Of a stretch of 64,000 nucleotides of DNA, positions 29,514 through 38,717 are shown piece by piece. The stretch covers positions 82,819 to 146,818 of the forward strand of contig NZGC01000081.1 of the NCBI GenBank assembly GCA_002689445.1. The letters are read 5' to 3'. Source of the stretch: Gammaproteobacteria bacterium. Lineage in GTDB: Bacteria; Pseudomonadota; Gammaproteobacteria; Pseudomonadales; Azotimanducaceae. Positions within the stretch are counted from its first letter, which is position 1. Each line of letters begins with the position of its first letter. The position numbers and the translations under genes were made by a program. The notes beneath the pieces were generated by a model, which was not told where the DNA came from, ran no database searches, and saw only the letters and a list, made by a program, of their open reading frames with translations.

Positions 29514-30011
29514 TTATGTTTTCATCAATTGACTTGATTGTTCGATCACTAAAGGAGCCGCAATCTCGATAAGGTGCAACACATAAGGCACCAACACCGA
29601 AGCTTGCCACCACGCATCCTGACCGACTGGCGACCAATAATGTAACGCAGCAACCCCCATCACGACGATTAACCCGCCGCGTAGGAACCCAAACAGCATC
29701 CCCAGGAGTCGGTCGGTAGCGCTAAGCCCTGACGCCTTAATCAAGTGCACCAGTATCCTTGTTAGCAAGCCACAGGCAATAAGCGTTGCCACGATGAGGC
29801 CGGCGTAAGCGACCACTTGGCGTACCGTGGCCACTTCGATAACCTGCGCTAACTGAGCAGCCACCGAATCGGCGAACCATCGAGCGACGATAATAGCCAC
29901 CACCCAACTTCCTAATGCAAGGGCCTCTCGCACAAAACCTCTGAAGCACGACAACAAGGTTGATATACCCAAAATTGCTAAAATCGCCCAGTCGAGGTGC
30001 GCTAAGTTCAA
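29514..30011 (-). CDS. cvpA: CvpA family membrane protein
   Basis: A 165-residue inner-membrane protein with four predicted hydrophobic helices and the conserved SCFRGFVREAL after the first one. Known in E. coli as needed for colicin V production and linked to envelope and stress tolerance; its molecular role is unclear. The start is TTG at 30011, fixed by the family N terminus (NLAHLDWAI). It overlaps the unprocessed upstream frame of purF and lies four bases after the SPOR gene. Confidence 0.92.
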   Translation of the reverse strand: MNLAHLDWAILAILGISTLLSCFRGFVREALALGSWVVAIIVARWFADSVAAQLAQVIEVATVRQVVAYAGLIVATLIACGLLTRILVHLIKASGLSATDRLLGMLFGFLRGGLIVVMGVAALHYWSPVGQDAWWQASVLVPYVLHLIEIAAPLVIEQSSQLMKT

Positions 30012-30014
30012 CCT

Positions 30015-30608
30015 TTACCCCCCCACCTGATTTCGGTCATCCTCGACTCGATACCTGACAATTTGGACCGCTAAGTCCATTTGCGCGGCCAGCGCCTCAC
30101 CCGTTCTCATCAGTGCAGTTCGATCTAGGGAAGGACCCACCAAGACCTGATAAAACAGGCCTTCATTGGTGTGACTTTTGAGTACATAGCCACCATGGCC
30201 GAGAGACCGAATGTCACGTCGTAAATTCAGGGCATTCTCTCGGTCTCTAAAACTGGCAACCTGTAGGCTCCAGCCAATTGGCAGCCCATTCTGATCAAGT
30301 ATTGGATCGTCAAGTTGAGCGTAATCTGTGTCGTCACGTATCTCGACCGGCAGAGTTGCTGTGTTATCCCGACGTCGGGCTTGCATTTCTGCTTTTAAAT
30401 CGAGAACCGAAATCGATTGCGCTGGGGTTATACCCGGGGCGGGGGGTATATCTGTCGTGTAGCTCCTTCGCTCAGTTTCGCTACCACTGAATATCATTGG
30501 CACAAAAATCACAGCCAACGCCATCAGCACAATTGCGCCAATGAGTCGATGTTTGAATTTTTCTTCCAAAGCGCTTCGCCCTATAACGTCGCTGTCCCGT
30601 CTAGCCAT
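30015..30608 (-). CDS. SPOR domain protein (DedD-like)
   Basis: A 197-residue protein with a single membrane helix at about residues 22-43 (GAIVLMALAVIFVPMIF), a proline-containing linker and a C-terminal SPOR domain from about residue 110 (GWSLQVASFRDRENA...YQVLVGPS). SPOR domains bind denuded peptidoglycan at the division septum; E. coli DedD, in the same operon place, takes part in constriction. It overlaps the end of folC by 28 bases. Confidence 0.9.
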   Translation of the reverse strand: MARRDSDVIGRSALEEKFKHRLIGAIVLMALAVIFVPMIFSGSETERRSYTTDIPPAPGITPAQSISVLDLKAEMQARRRDNTATLPVEIRDDTDYAQLDDPILDQNGLPIGWSLQVASFRDRENALNLRRDIRSLGHGGYVLKSHTNEGLFYQVLVGPSLDRTALMRTGEALAAQMDLAVQIVRYRVEDDRNQVGG

Positions 30609-31828
30609 TCTAAGGCTTCGCCGACCACAGGGAAAGAACCAAAAACAAGTACAGCTTCATCTGCCTCTCGCTGGGCCAGCGCTGCCTTCAAAGCCTCAAC
30701 CACCGTTGACATCAGACACGCTCTGCTCCGTTCCTCAGGAGGCAAACGTTCCAAAATTGCTTGCGCTGGCATTGCTCTTGGCTCGTCGACCGCGGTGAGA
30801 TACCAATACCGCACCCTTTTTTTAAGGGTAGCGATCATTGAGTCGACTTCTTTATCCGCGTACACCCCGAATACAGCACGAATTTTTGAGACACCCCGTA
30901 GCGACAATTGCGTTACCAGATGCTCCACGGCATGCGGATTGTGGGCGACATCCAAATAGATCAACGTTTCCTCGAATTGCCTCAAGGTCAAACGACCTTT
31001 CAGTTCAAGTCGATTGAGACCGGCAACAGCCTCTCTATTCGGCGGTGTCACGAGTGCGACCGTTTGAAGCGCTGCCGCCAAACTTGCTTTGGGTAAGCGA
31101 GATTGACCCGATACAGCCTGAGTGTAGCGTTGACCTTCTCTCACCCAAAAACACTCATCGTCACCGTAGTCAAACGTATCTTTGATTTGGAGGAGGTTTG
31201 CGTCTAAGTCGCTTGCTATGGCAATGACGGACTCTGGAGGCTCGCTGTCCGCTAGCACCACAGGTATGTTTTTTCGAACAATACCCGCCTTCTCACGTCC
31301 GATTGCTTCTCGCGTTGTCCCCAAATAATTTTGGTGATCAAGCGCAATCGGCAGAATCACGGCGATGTCTGGATCAACGATGTTCATCGCATCCAATCGC
31401 CCCCCAAGACCCACTTCTAAGATCGCAAGGTCTAGGTTAGCGTTAGTGAATAATCGCAATGCTGTCAGACAAGAAAACTCAAAATAACTGAGCGAAATGT
31501 CTTCCCTTGCCGCATCAATAATTTCTAGGCTTTCTACGATCTCAACATCGGATGCCTCTTGCCCGCGAATCCGAAACCGCTCGTTATATCGATGTAAATG
31601 TGGACTCGTCGTCAGGCCTACAGAGACTCCGGAAGCATCGGCCAGCGCAGCAATGGCCTCACAACAACTCCCTTTGCCATTGGTTCCAGCAACCAGCACA
31701 ACTGTTTTCGCAGGTTTCAGTACCTCTAGTCGCTCAGCGACGGTGGCAACTCGATCCAAGGTGAGATCCCAGGCGAGGGGATGCAGCCCACTGATATAAT
31801 CAAGCCATTGATCAAGAGACCGAGGCAT
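30581..31828 (-). CDS. folC: Dihydrofolate synthase / folylpolyglutamate synthase
   Basis: Mur-ligase-type enzyme of 415 residues that joins glutamate to dihydropteroate and extends the polyglutamate tail of folates. The ATP loop is VAGTNGKGSCCEA; LEVGLGGRLDA and DVAHNPHAVE are the other family motifs. The start ATG lies inside the end of trpA (17-base overlap), a very tight junction where relatives often have accD. Confidence 0.95.
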   Translation of the reverse strand: MPRSLDQWLDYISGLHPLAWDLTLDRVATVAERLEVLKPAKTVVLVAGTNGKGSCCEAIAALADASGVSVGLTTSPHLHRYNERFRIRGQEASDVEIVESLEIIDAAREDISLSYFEFSCLTALRLFTNANLDLAILEVGLGGRLDAMNIVDPDIAVILPIALDHQNYLGTTREAIGREKAGIVRKNIPVVLADSEPPESVIAIASDLDANLLQIKDTFDYGDDECFWVREGQRYTQAVSGQSRLPKASLAAALQTVALVTPPNREAVAGLNRLELKGRLTLRQFEETLIYLDVAHNPHAVEHLVTQLSLRGVSKIRAVFGVYADKEVDSMIATLKKRVRYWYLTAVDEPRAMPAQAILERLPPEERSRACLMSTVVEALKAALAQREADEAVLVFGSFPVVGEALEWLDGTATL

Positions 31829-32627
31829 CGAGTGCAGCCCTGATTTCTGCGGTCAGATTAACAACGTCTTGAATAACGGTTTCTGATCCCTGCTCTTCTG
31901 CGTCAGCGAGCAAAGCGACGATTGCAGAGCCGACTACAACCCCATCGGCTATCGCTGCAATAGGGCCAGCCGTTTCTCCATCTCGGATACCAAAACCGAC
32001 ATACAGAGGAAGTGGCGCATAATCTCGCAGGCTGTTCACTTTTTGCTGAACGGCGTTGACATCCAAGCTTCCAGAACCGGTGGTACCTTTAAGCGAAACA
32101 TAGTAGACAAAACCTTTGCTGGCCTGACAAATTCGTTGAGCCCTTTCGACATTGGTCGTCGGCGCTAGCAGATAGATGGGGTCTATACCGTGTGTCTGCA
32201 AGTGCTCAGTTAAGTCACCTGCTTCTTCGGGCGGCAAATTGACCGTAATCAGACCATCCACACCCGCATCACCAGCGCGTTGACTGAATGACTTGTAGCC
32301 CATACGTTCAATCGGATTTAAATAACCCATCAGTACCACAGGGGTTTTAGCATCCTCCGATCTAAACCTAGCAACCATTGTGAGCACGGCTTCTAAGTTT
32401 ACCTGATGCGCGAGGGCGCGCTCATGCGCCGCCTGAATCACAGGGCCTTCGGCTTCTGGGTCGGTGAAAGGCACCCCAAGTTCGATGATATTGACACCTG
32501 ACTTAACCAAACGGTGCATCAGTTGAACAGTCATGTCGGGATGAGGGTCGCCAGCAACAACGTAGGCGACAAACGCTTTCTTATTTTGGTCCTTGAGTCC
32601 TAATGAAACCTCTGACAAACGTCCCAC
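31812..32627 (-). CDS. trpA: Tryptophan synthase alpha chain
   Basis: Cleaves indole-3-glycerol phosphate to indole, which passes to TrpB. 271 residues, TIM barrel, GTG start at 32627 with a GGGAGG site. The catalytic Glu49 is present (IIELGVPF), but the second catalytic acid, Asp60 of the usual DP-ADGP, is glutamate here: the text reads FTDPEAEGP with Glu60 at bases 32448-32450. Gly-rich phosphate-binding loops (KGTTGSG, GFGIRDG) are intact. It lies nine bases after trpB and overlaps folC. Confidence 0.95.
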   Translation of the reverse strand: MGRLSEVSLGLKDQNKKAFVAYVVAGDPHPDMTVQLMHRLVKSGVNIIELGVPFTDPEAEGPVIQAAHERALAHQVNLEAVLTMVARFRSEDAKTPVVLMGYLNPIERMGYKSFSQRAGDAGVDGLITVNLPPEEAGDLTEHLQTHGIDPIYLLAPTTNVERAQRICQASKGFVYYVSLKGTTGSGSLDVNAVQQKVNSLRDYAPLPLYVGFGIRDGETAGPIAAIADGVVVGSAIVALLADAEEQGSETVIQDVVNLTAEIRAALDASVS

Positions 32628-32636
32628 ACAACCTCC

Positions 32637-33866
32637 CTATCCAATCGAAATACCATCAATTTTGGCCATTGTTGGGATATCCTTATCGCCGCGTCCCGAT
32701 AAATTCACGACAATATGCTGCGTTGAAGCCATTTCACTCGCCAGTCGAGTAGCGTAGGCCAAGGCATGACTGCTCTCCAGGGCGGGCAATATTCCCTCAA
32801 GCAGATTGAGCTCGCGAAAGGCTTGTAACGCCTCGTCATCGGAAACTGCGACGTACTCTGCCCGTTCTATATCCTTCAGCCACGCATGTTCGGGGCCGAC
32901 TCCCGGATAATCCAGGCCAGCGCTAACCGAGTGCGTCTCGGCAATCAGCCCCGATGGATCCTGCATGAGATAGGTCCGATTGCCATGTAACACACCCACG
33001 ACACCATCGTTTAAAGGCGCCGCATGCCGACCGCTATCAACCCCATCTCCGCCCGCCTCAACCCCAATCAAGCGCACCGAGCTATCCTCTAGGAACGGGT
33101 AGAAAATACCCATGGCATTTGACCCACCGCCGACGCAGGCAACAACAGCATCGGGGAGCCCTCCCTGCCGCTCTGCAAATTGTTGTCTTGCTTCTCGACC
33201 TATAATGGATTGAAAGTCTCGGACGATCATCGGGTAAGGGTGAGGACCGGCAACCGTACCAATAATGTAGTGCGTATCATCAACATTGGTGACCCAATCT
33301 CGCATCGCTTCATTGAGCGCATCTTTTAACGTCTTTGAACCGGACGTGACAGGAACGACCTCTGCACCCAGCAATTTCATGCGATAGACGTTCAGACTCT
33401 GGCGCTGAATATCCTCGCTTCCCATATAAACGGTGCACTTCAAGCCGAATCTTGCAGCGACCGTTGCTGAGGCAACGCCATGCTGACCGGCTCCCGTTTC
33501 GGCAATAATTCGGGGTTTACCCATGTGTCTTGCGAGCAGGGCCTGACCAATACAGTTGTTAATCTTGTGGGCACCGGTGTGATTGAGATCCTCTCGTTTC
33601 AACCATATTTTGGCTCCTCCTGCTCGCTCGGTGAGACGCTCAGCAAAATATAGCGGTGATGACCTGCCCACATAATGTTCAAAATCGGAGGCCAGTTCAG
33701 CCAAAAAGGCCGGATCGGCCTTGAGACTGTCGTAAGCCTCGGTAAGCTCATCCAAAGCCCCCATCAAAGTTTCCGATACAAATCTCCCTCCGAAGGCACC
33801 GAAATGCCCAGCGCTGTCCGGAAATGATGTTAGGGACTCATTTATGCCCAGTTGCGTGCGTGTCAT
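32637..33866 (-). CDS. trpB: Tryptophan synthase beta chain
   Basis: PLP enzyme of 409 residues that condenses indole with serine to give tryptophan. The PLP lysine is Lys101 in HTGAHKINN; the phosphate-binding GGGSNAMG and the monovalent cation region are typical. The N terminus ([13 protein letters not shown]) marks the TrpB1 class that forms a complex with TrpA. ATG start at 33866, 24 bases after trpF. trpF-trpB-trpA are together; trpE, G, D and C are not in the window. Confidence 0.97.
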   Translation of the reverse strand: MTRTQLGINESLTSFPDSAGHFGAFGGRFVSETLMGALDELTEAYDSLKADPAFLAELASDFEHYVGRSSPLYFAERLTERAGGAKIWLKREDLNHTGAHKINNCIGQALLARHMGKPRIIAETGAGQHGVASATVAARFGLKCTVYMGSEDIQRQSLNVYRMKLLGAEVVPVTSGSKTLKDALNEAMRDWVTNVDDTHYIIGTVAGPHPYPMIVRDFQSIIGREARQQFAERQGGLPDAVVACVGGGSNAMGIFYPFLEDSSVRLIGVEAGGDGVDSGRHAAPLNDGVVGVLHGNRTYLMQDPSGLIAETHSVSAGLDYPGVGPEHAWLKDIERAEYVAVSDDEALQAFRELNLLEGILPALESSHALAYATRLASEMASTQHIVVNLSGRGDKDIPTMAKIDGISIG

Positions 33867-33890
33867 GACAACCTCTTCATCTGTTACAAC

Positions 33891-34547
33891 TCAGTCGACC
33901 TTCGCCAAATCATTATCAGCAGATTTTACCGCCTCTAAGAACCTAACCATTTTGTCGAAATCCTTCTCCCCAGGCGCTTTTTCCACTCCGCCGCTCACAT
34001 CAACCGCCATCGGCGCGACTTGTCGAATCGCGCTTGCGACATTGTCGGGGGTCAACCCCCCTGCCAAAATAAGCGGGTGGTTAAACTTAGGAATATCGTC
34101 CCAATCAAACGCTTGACCTGTACCACCGTAACGACCGGCCTCGTAAGTATCCAACAGTACTCCGAGTGACGACCCAAATGATCCGATCTCGGCCAGCGTA
34201 GCTGATTGGCTCTGATGGCGGATCGCCTTCGTATAGGGTACGTCGAATTGCTGGCAATAGCCTTCTGTTTCATCGCCGTGAAATTGCAAAAGGTCCAGCT
34301 TACAACGCTTTAAGGTCGCGCGAACAACCTTAGGATCAGCATTGACAAACAATCCAACCTTGGTCACGAACGGACTCAAGCACTTTGAGACCTTTGCCGC
34401 CACTTCAGCGCTGATCGCTCTTGGGCTGCGGCTATAAAACACAAATCCTACCGCGTCCACACCCAACTGACTCGCCACCTCCGCATCCTCAGAGCGCGTG
34501 ATGCCGCAAAATTTAACCCGGGTGCGTCGATTGCCCTTCGCCATCAT
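33891..34547 (-). CDS. trpF: Phosphoribosylanthranilate isomerase
   Basis: Isomerises phosphoribosylanthranilate to the 1-deoxyribulose form, third step of the tryptophan branch. 218-residue TIM barrel with the catalytic cysteine in VKFCGITR (Cys14) and the phosphate-binding GGLTPDNV and DVSGGVE. A free-standing trpF, not fused to trpC, as in pseudomonads. Two ATGs open the frame. Two bases separate it from truA. Confidence 0.96.
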   Translation of the reverse strand: MMAKGNRRTRVKFCGITRSEDAEVASQLGVDAVGFVFYSRSPRAISAEVAAKVSKCLSPFVTKVGLFVNADPKVVRATLKRCKLDLLQFHGDETEGYCQQFDVPYTKAIRHQSQSATLAEIGSFGSSLGVLLDTYEAGRYGGTGQAFDWDDIPKFNHPLILAGGLTPDNVASAIRQVAPMAVDVSGGVEKAPGEKDFDKMVRFLEAVKSADNDLAKVD

Positions 34548-34549
34548 CG

Positions 34550-35386
34550 CTACTCCGAAAAAGGTCGAGAGTCTATCACACTAGGGCTTTCAATTGAGCC
34601 TGGTACCCATAAATCTGTCGGCGCACGTCCAATGGGAAGATCAAACTCGATGGGATAATCTACCCCGCACAAATATAAACCGCTCGCTGGCGCCATTTTT
34701 CCTGCAACTGACCGATCCCGACCTTCTAACACCCCTTGCAACCATTGAGGCCGACGCCGTCCCACGCCAATTTCGACGAGCGCTCCAACAATATTGCGCA
34801 CCATATGGTGTAGAAACGCATTGGCCTTGATATCAATGACAACCCAGGGACCTTGCCGACGAATCTCTAGTCGATCAATTCGACGAAAAGGTGTTCTTGA
34901 CTGACAGTGGGCGGCACGAAAAGCGCTAAAATCATGCTCACCCAGTAAACACTGAGCGCCGACGTGCATCGCATCTGCATCGAGCGAACGATGCTCACGA
35001 GCCACATACTCACTACCGAGCGCGAATCGGAGCGAACGGTTCAGTATCAGGTACTGATAGTGACGCGCCGTGGCGCTGTGTCTGGCATCAAAATCAAGGG
35101 GCACAGGCCGGACCCAGTTGACGCTAACATCATCGGGTAAATGAGCATTCACTCCCTCGACCCAAGCTTTCAACGGGCGATCAGCCGTAGCGTCAAAATG
35201 CACAACTTGCTGGGTTGCGTGAACGCCTGAATCGGTTCGACCCGCACAAGCCACTCGAATCGGATGATTGGCTACTCGCGACAGTGCTTGCTCAAGGGTC
35301 TCTTGAACGGTGGCTACCCGGTATTGCCGTTGAAAACCATGATAGTGGGTTCCTTGATAGGCGACACCCAATGAAAATCGTGCCAT
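34550..35386 (-). CDS. truA: tRNA pseudouridine synthase A (positions 38-40)
   Basis: Converts uridines 38-40 in the anticodon stem-loop of many tRNAs to pseudouridine. 278 residues. The catalytic aspartate is Asp52 in AGRTDSGVHA; HHMVRNIVGAL is the other family motif. ATG start at 35386, 12 bases after fimV. First gene of the long truA-to-tgpA run. Confidence 0.96.
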   Translation of the reverse strand: MARFSLGVAYQGTHYHGFQRQYRVATVQETLEQALSRVANHPIRVACAGRTDSGVHATQQVVHFDATADRPLKAWVEGVNAHLPDDVSVNWVRPVPLDFDARHSATARHYQYLILNRSLRFALGSEYVAREHRSLDADAMHVGAQCLLGEHDFSAFRAAHCQSRTPFRRIDRLEIRRQGPWVVIDIKANAFLHHMVRNIVGALVEIGVGRRRPQWLQGVLEGRDRSVAGKMAPASGLYLCGVDYPIEFDLPIGRAPTDLWVPGSIESPSVIDSRPFSE

Positions 35387-35398
35387 GGGAAAATCGCC

Positions 35399-37294
35399 TT
35401 AACTACTCGAGAGCCCAGCAAGCATTTTTTCAGCCTCTTCTATCTCGGACGCCACGCCGATCACCTGTACCCGAGCCAGCAATTTTCTAGCCGATGCGGG
35501 TTCTCCCATATCGATATAGGCCCTAGCAAGATCGAGCATACTGGCAGGATCCTCATCTCCATCAAACAGAGACTCATCCTCTGAAGAAGCAGTCATCGAC
35601 TCATCTAAGCTGGAAAGCTCTGAGCTGTCTTGACTCAATTCTTCGGCATCCTCAAGTTCGTCGAGATCAACCATATCGACCTCTAACAATTCCAATTCAT
35701 CGAGGTCAAGCCGGTTCTGGTCCTCACTAAAGGTTGAACCACTTGGATTGGCCTCCTGCCGCGCTTGTTCATCGGCCGAAGATGGGGCCGCTGTTTCGCT
35801 CTCAGAGAGGACACCCTGTGCTCCAGAATCGTTCACTTGCTTCAACGCTTGACCCCGAACTGCTTCAGCGTTGGCTGCATCTTTGGCTTCGATCTGCTCA
35901 GAAACCTGAGTTTCCTCAGCGGTCACGCCGGATTCCTTCCCGCCGGCGAGTCGCTCAGCAGGTTGATCAGAGCTGTCGACCTTGGCGCCCTCGCTTGCGA
36001 CTGGCAACGGCTCATCTTGACGGTTCACGGGACTTGCCCGAACGGCTCGGGCAAGTCGCTGGTAACGAGCCGACATCAGCAACATAACCACGACCAAGAC
36101 TATCAAGGCAGCAACGAGACCTAGGGTCACAGGATTTAACAGTGCGGAATGGTTGTCAGATTCCGGCGCTTCGGCCAAAGCCCTTAACTGTCGCTGCAAT
36201 GTCGCTATCTGTTGGTCTTTGGCCGAAATTGCGCTGGTTACCTCTGCTAACTGAGCCTCTAAAGCCGCCAATCGCCCCTGAAGCACCTCGTTCACTGACG
36301 CAGCCTCGGTAAGCATTGCCTCAACCTTGAGCAACTCGGTTCCGGTCGCTGGCGATTGAAGCGGCAACGACTTTGGTTGATCTGGGGCTACAACTAAGAC
36401 AAGCTCGCCGTCCAATACCGGCTCGGCATCAGGTGATGTAGATTCCGGGCTTTTTTTTTCGTCGATACCGATATTCTGAGCACGATTCTGATCTGCTACT
36501 TCAGCCAACGCCTCAACGGCGCTGTAATTTTGAAGATCCTGATCATTCGGCATCACCAATCGATAGCCGGCTTTTAGTCGATTGATATTCTGGTCTATGA
36601 ATGCTTCTGGGTTGAGGGATTGGATGGCTAACATCATTTCTTGCACTGAGACGCGACGGTCACCTCGATTCGCCAGGGCTATTTCCCAAAGCGTATCGCC
36701 TGACCGAGTCAGGGCTGACGCTTGGCCCAATTTGCTCTGGGTCAGCTCCTGGGTCAAGGAATCGCTTTGCCGATCAGGGCGTAACGGATTCCTCAATTCG
36801 CTGGCAGAACTCTCAGAAACCCCTGGCACGGTCAAAGCAGGCGGATCGAGAAGCAGCGTGTACTCTCTCACTAACCGTCCATTAGGCCAATCAAACTGAA
36901 TCACAAAATTCAGATAAGGTTCAACGATGGCTGTTACAGACGTCAATTCAACCCGTAAGTCAATCGACTCCGAGCTGACAGCCACTGACCCCATTTTCTC
37001 AGAGACGATGCTTACAACGAGACCGTCTAGATTGTAACTCCAGGCAACACCCAACGCATCGAACATCGCTTTGGGTGCTAAGGTCGCTCTAACATCGGTG
37101 GGTCGCAAGCCATCACTATTTTCAATAGCAATGGTCGCTCGCAACGGCTCGTTCAGATGTGATTCAAGCTGGATTTTACCGAGCCCGATACTCCAGGACG
37201 ACGCTGATAGTGCCCACAACATGCAACCACCGACTGCGGCCAGTACACCCCTCAACTTTAACTGCCTGAACCCGTAGGGGCTAACAATACTCAC
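35399..37294 (-). CDS. fimV: FimV-like polar/pilus-assembly protein with LysM domain
   Basis: A 631-residue inner-membrane protein of the FimV/HubP family, which organises cell poles and supports type IV pili and twitching. Order: signal sequence at about 12-36, the FimV N-terminal domain (IQLESHLNEPLRA), a LysM domain at about 196-249 (SGDTLWEIA), a coiled coil at about 322-375, one membrane helix at about 388-408, a long very acidic region, and the C-terminal FimV domain (LDLARAYIDMGEPASARKLL). GTG start at 37294 with a GGAGGA site. Shorter than P. aeruginosa FimV. It precedes truA as in Pseudomonas. Confidence 0.93.
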   Translation of the reverse strand: MSIVSPYGFRQLKLRGVLAAVGGCMLWALSASSWSIGLGKIQLESHLNEPLRATIAIENSDGLRPTDVRATLAPKAMFDALGVAWSYNLDGLVVSIVSEKMGSVAVSSESIDLRVELTSVTAIVEPYLNFVIQFDWPNGRLVREYTLLLDPPALTVPGVSESSASELRNPLRPDRQSDSLTQELTQSKLGQASALTRSGDTLWEIALANRGDRRVSVQEMMLAIQSLNPEAFIDQNINRLKAGYRLVMPNDQDLQNYSAVEALAEVADQNRAQNIGIDEKKSPESTSPDAEPVLDGELVLVVAPDQPKSLPLQSPATGTELLKVEAMLTEAASVNEVLQGRLAALEAQLAEVTSAISAKDQQIATLQRQLRALAEAPESDNHSALLNPVTLGLVAALIVLVVVMLLMSARYQRLARAVRASPVNRQDEPLPVASEGAKVDSSDQPAERLAGGKESGVTAEETQVSEQIEAKDAANAEAVRGQALKQVNDSGAQGVLSESETAAPSSADEQARQEANPSGSTFSEDQNRLDLDELELLEVDMVDLDELEDAEELSQDSSELSSLDESMTASSEDESLFDGDEDPASMLDLARAYIDMGEPASARKLLARVQVIGVASEIEEAEKMLAGLSSS

Positions 37295-37484
37295 GCCTGT
37301 GTGTTCCTCCGATTGATCCCGTTGCCAGCAGCGATACCGATCATTGATTTTTAGCGTTGATGACGGGCGCTTTACACGCCGGATACACGCTGACGGTTAA
37401 ACCCACCAAAGGCCACCGATGCGCTTTGTCCCGCGACTCCAAGTTATCTTAGCGCACATCCTACTAATCGGAAATCACGCCTGA

Positions 37485-38504
37485 TCACCCCTCAAGTTCG
37501 AGCAGCGCCTCAGCAATCTGGACGCTATTGAGCGCTGCACCCTTGCGAACATTGTCTGAGACAATCCAAAGATGTAACCCCAAAGGATTCATGGCATCTG
37601 CACGAATTCGACCAACGAAAACCGGATCGGTGCCAGCTGCTTCAGTGACTGCGGTGGGATACCCCCCGGCTCTTTGCTCATCGAGTACCGCGATCGACTC
37701 GCTGTCGCTCAGCAATTCTCGCACCTTTTTAACGTCTAAGGCCGTTTTAGTCTCGATATACACCGCTTCAGAATGGCCATAGAAAACGGGAATTCGGACG
37801 CAGGTTGGGCTGACTTGAATTTGATCATCTTCGAAAATTTTGTGCGTCTCCCAAATCATCTTCATTTCTTCTTTGGTGAAACCATTATCCTGAAAATCAT
37901 CTATGTGAGGGACCGCATTAAAGGCAATCTGCTTACCAAAAACATTCGCTTCGACTTCCTGAGCGTTCAGGAGTCGAGCAGATTGCCCTGCCAGTTCTTC
38001 AATACCAGACTTACCCGCGCCCGACACGGCTTGGTAGGTGGCGACATGAATCCGCGAAATACCAACGGCCGCTTGAATAGGCTTTAACGCAACCAGCATT
38101 TGTATGGTAGAGCAGTTGGGATTCGCTATGATGTTGCGCTTAGTGTACTGCTTTAAACAATGCCCATTGACTTCCGGCACGATTAAAGGGATCTCGGGAT
38201 CGCGCCGAAAATGCGATGTATTATCGATCACAACGCAACCGGCTGCAGCCGCCCGCGGCGCATACTCTGCTGAAATACTACCGCCTGCAGAAAACAAGGC
38301 AACGTCCGCTCGACTAAAATCAAAATCGGCCAGATTCTCAACTCGAAGGTTTTGCCCGTTGAAAGGCAGTCGTGTCCCTGCGGATCGCTCACTCGCTAAT
38401 AAAAACAAGTTCTCAACCGGAAAAGCTCGTGATTCGAGCAACTCAATCATGACCTCCCCAACGGCCCCAGTTGCACCAACCACGGCAACATTCTTTCCTG
38501 ACAT
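37485..38504 (-). CDS. asd: Aspartate-semialdehyde dehydrogenase
   Basis: Reduces aspartyl phosphate to aspartate semialdehyde, the branch point to lysine, diaminopimelate, threonine and methionine. 339 residues. NADP-binding GATGAVGEVM at the N terminus, catalytic Cys131 in NPNCSTIQ, and substrate-binding motifs near VSGAGKSGIEEL. Length and motifs fit the shorter bacterial class rather than the E. coli type. ATG start at 38504. It lies 190 bases upstream of fimV. Confidence 0.95.
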   Translation of the reverse strand: MSGKNVAVVGATGAVGEVMIELLESRAFPVENLFLLASERSAGTRLPFNGQNLRVENLADFDFSRADVALFSAGGSISAEYAPRAAAAGCVVIDNTSHFRRDPEIPLIVPEVNGHCLKQYTKRNIIANPNCSTIQMLVALKPIQAAVGISRIHVATYQAVSGAGKSGIEELAGQSARLLNAQEVEANVFGKQIAFNAVPHIDDFQDNGFTKEEMKMIWETHKIFEDDQIQVSPTCVRIPVFYGHSEAVYIETKTALDVKKVRELLSDSESIAVLDEQRAGGYPTAVTEAAGTDPVFVGRIRADAMNPLGLHLWIVSDNVRKGAALNSVQIAEALLELEG

Positions 38505-38717
38505 TTTTCGATCCCTTTTTTTCGATATATCCCATAATGGCTAGCGAGCCGCCTACTTGCGTGACCAACAACCACTGCCTAAGAACTCAGGATTTTCCGC
38601 CACCTTAACTTATCCCAAACCCGCAGTGCTGTGAAAACGTCACACTGAAATCCGAGCGAGTAGACTCCTGCTACTACCGTTGAAAGTCATCCCGCAGGCT
38701 ATTTGCCAACCATCACT

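Noticed and set aside
29500-29637. Longer start for purF
   Set aside because: It overlaps cvpA and would bury the catalytic cysteine that must be residue 1 after Met removal.
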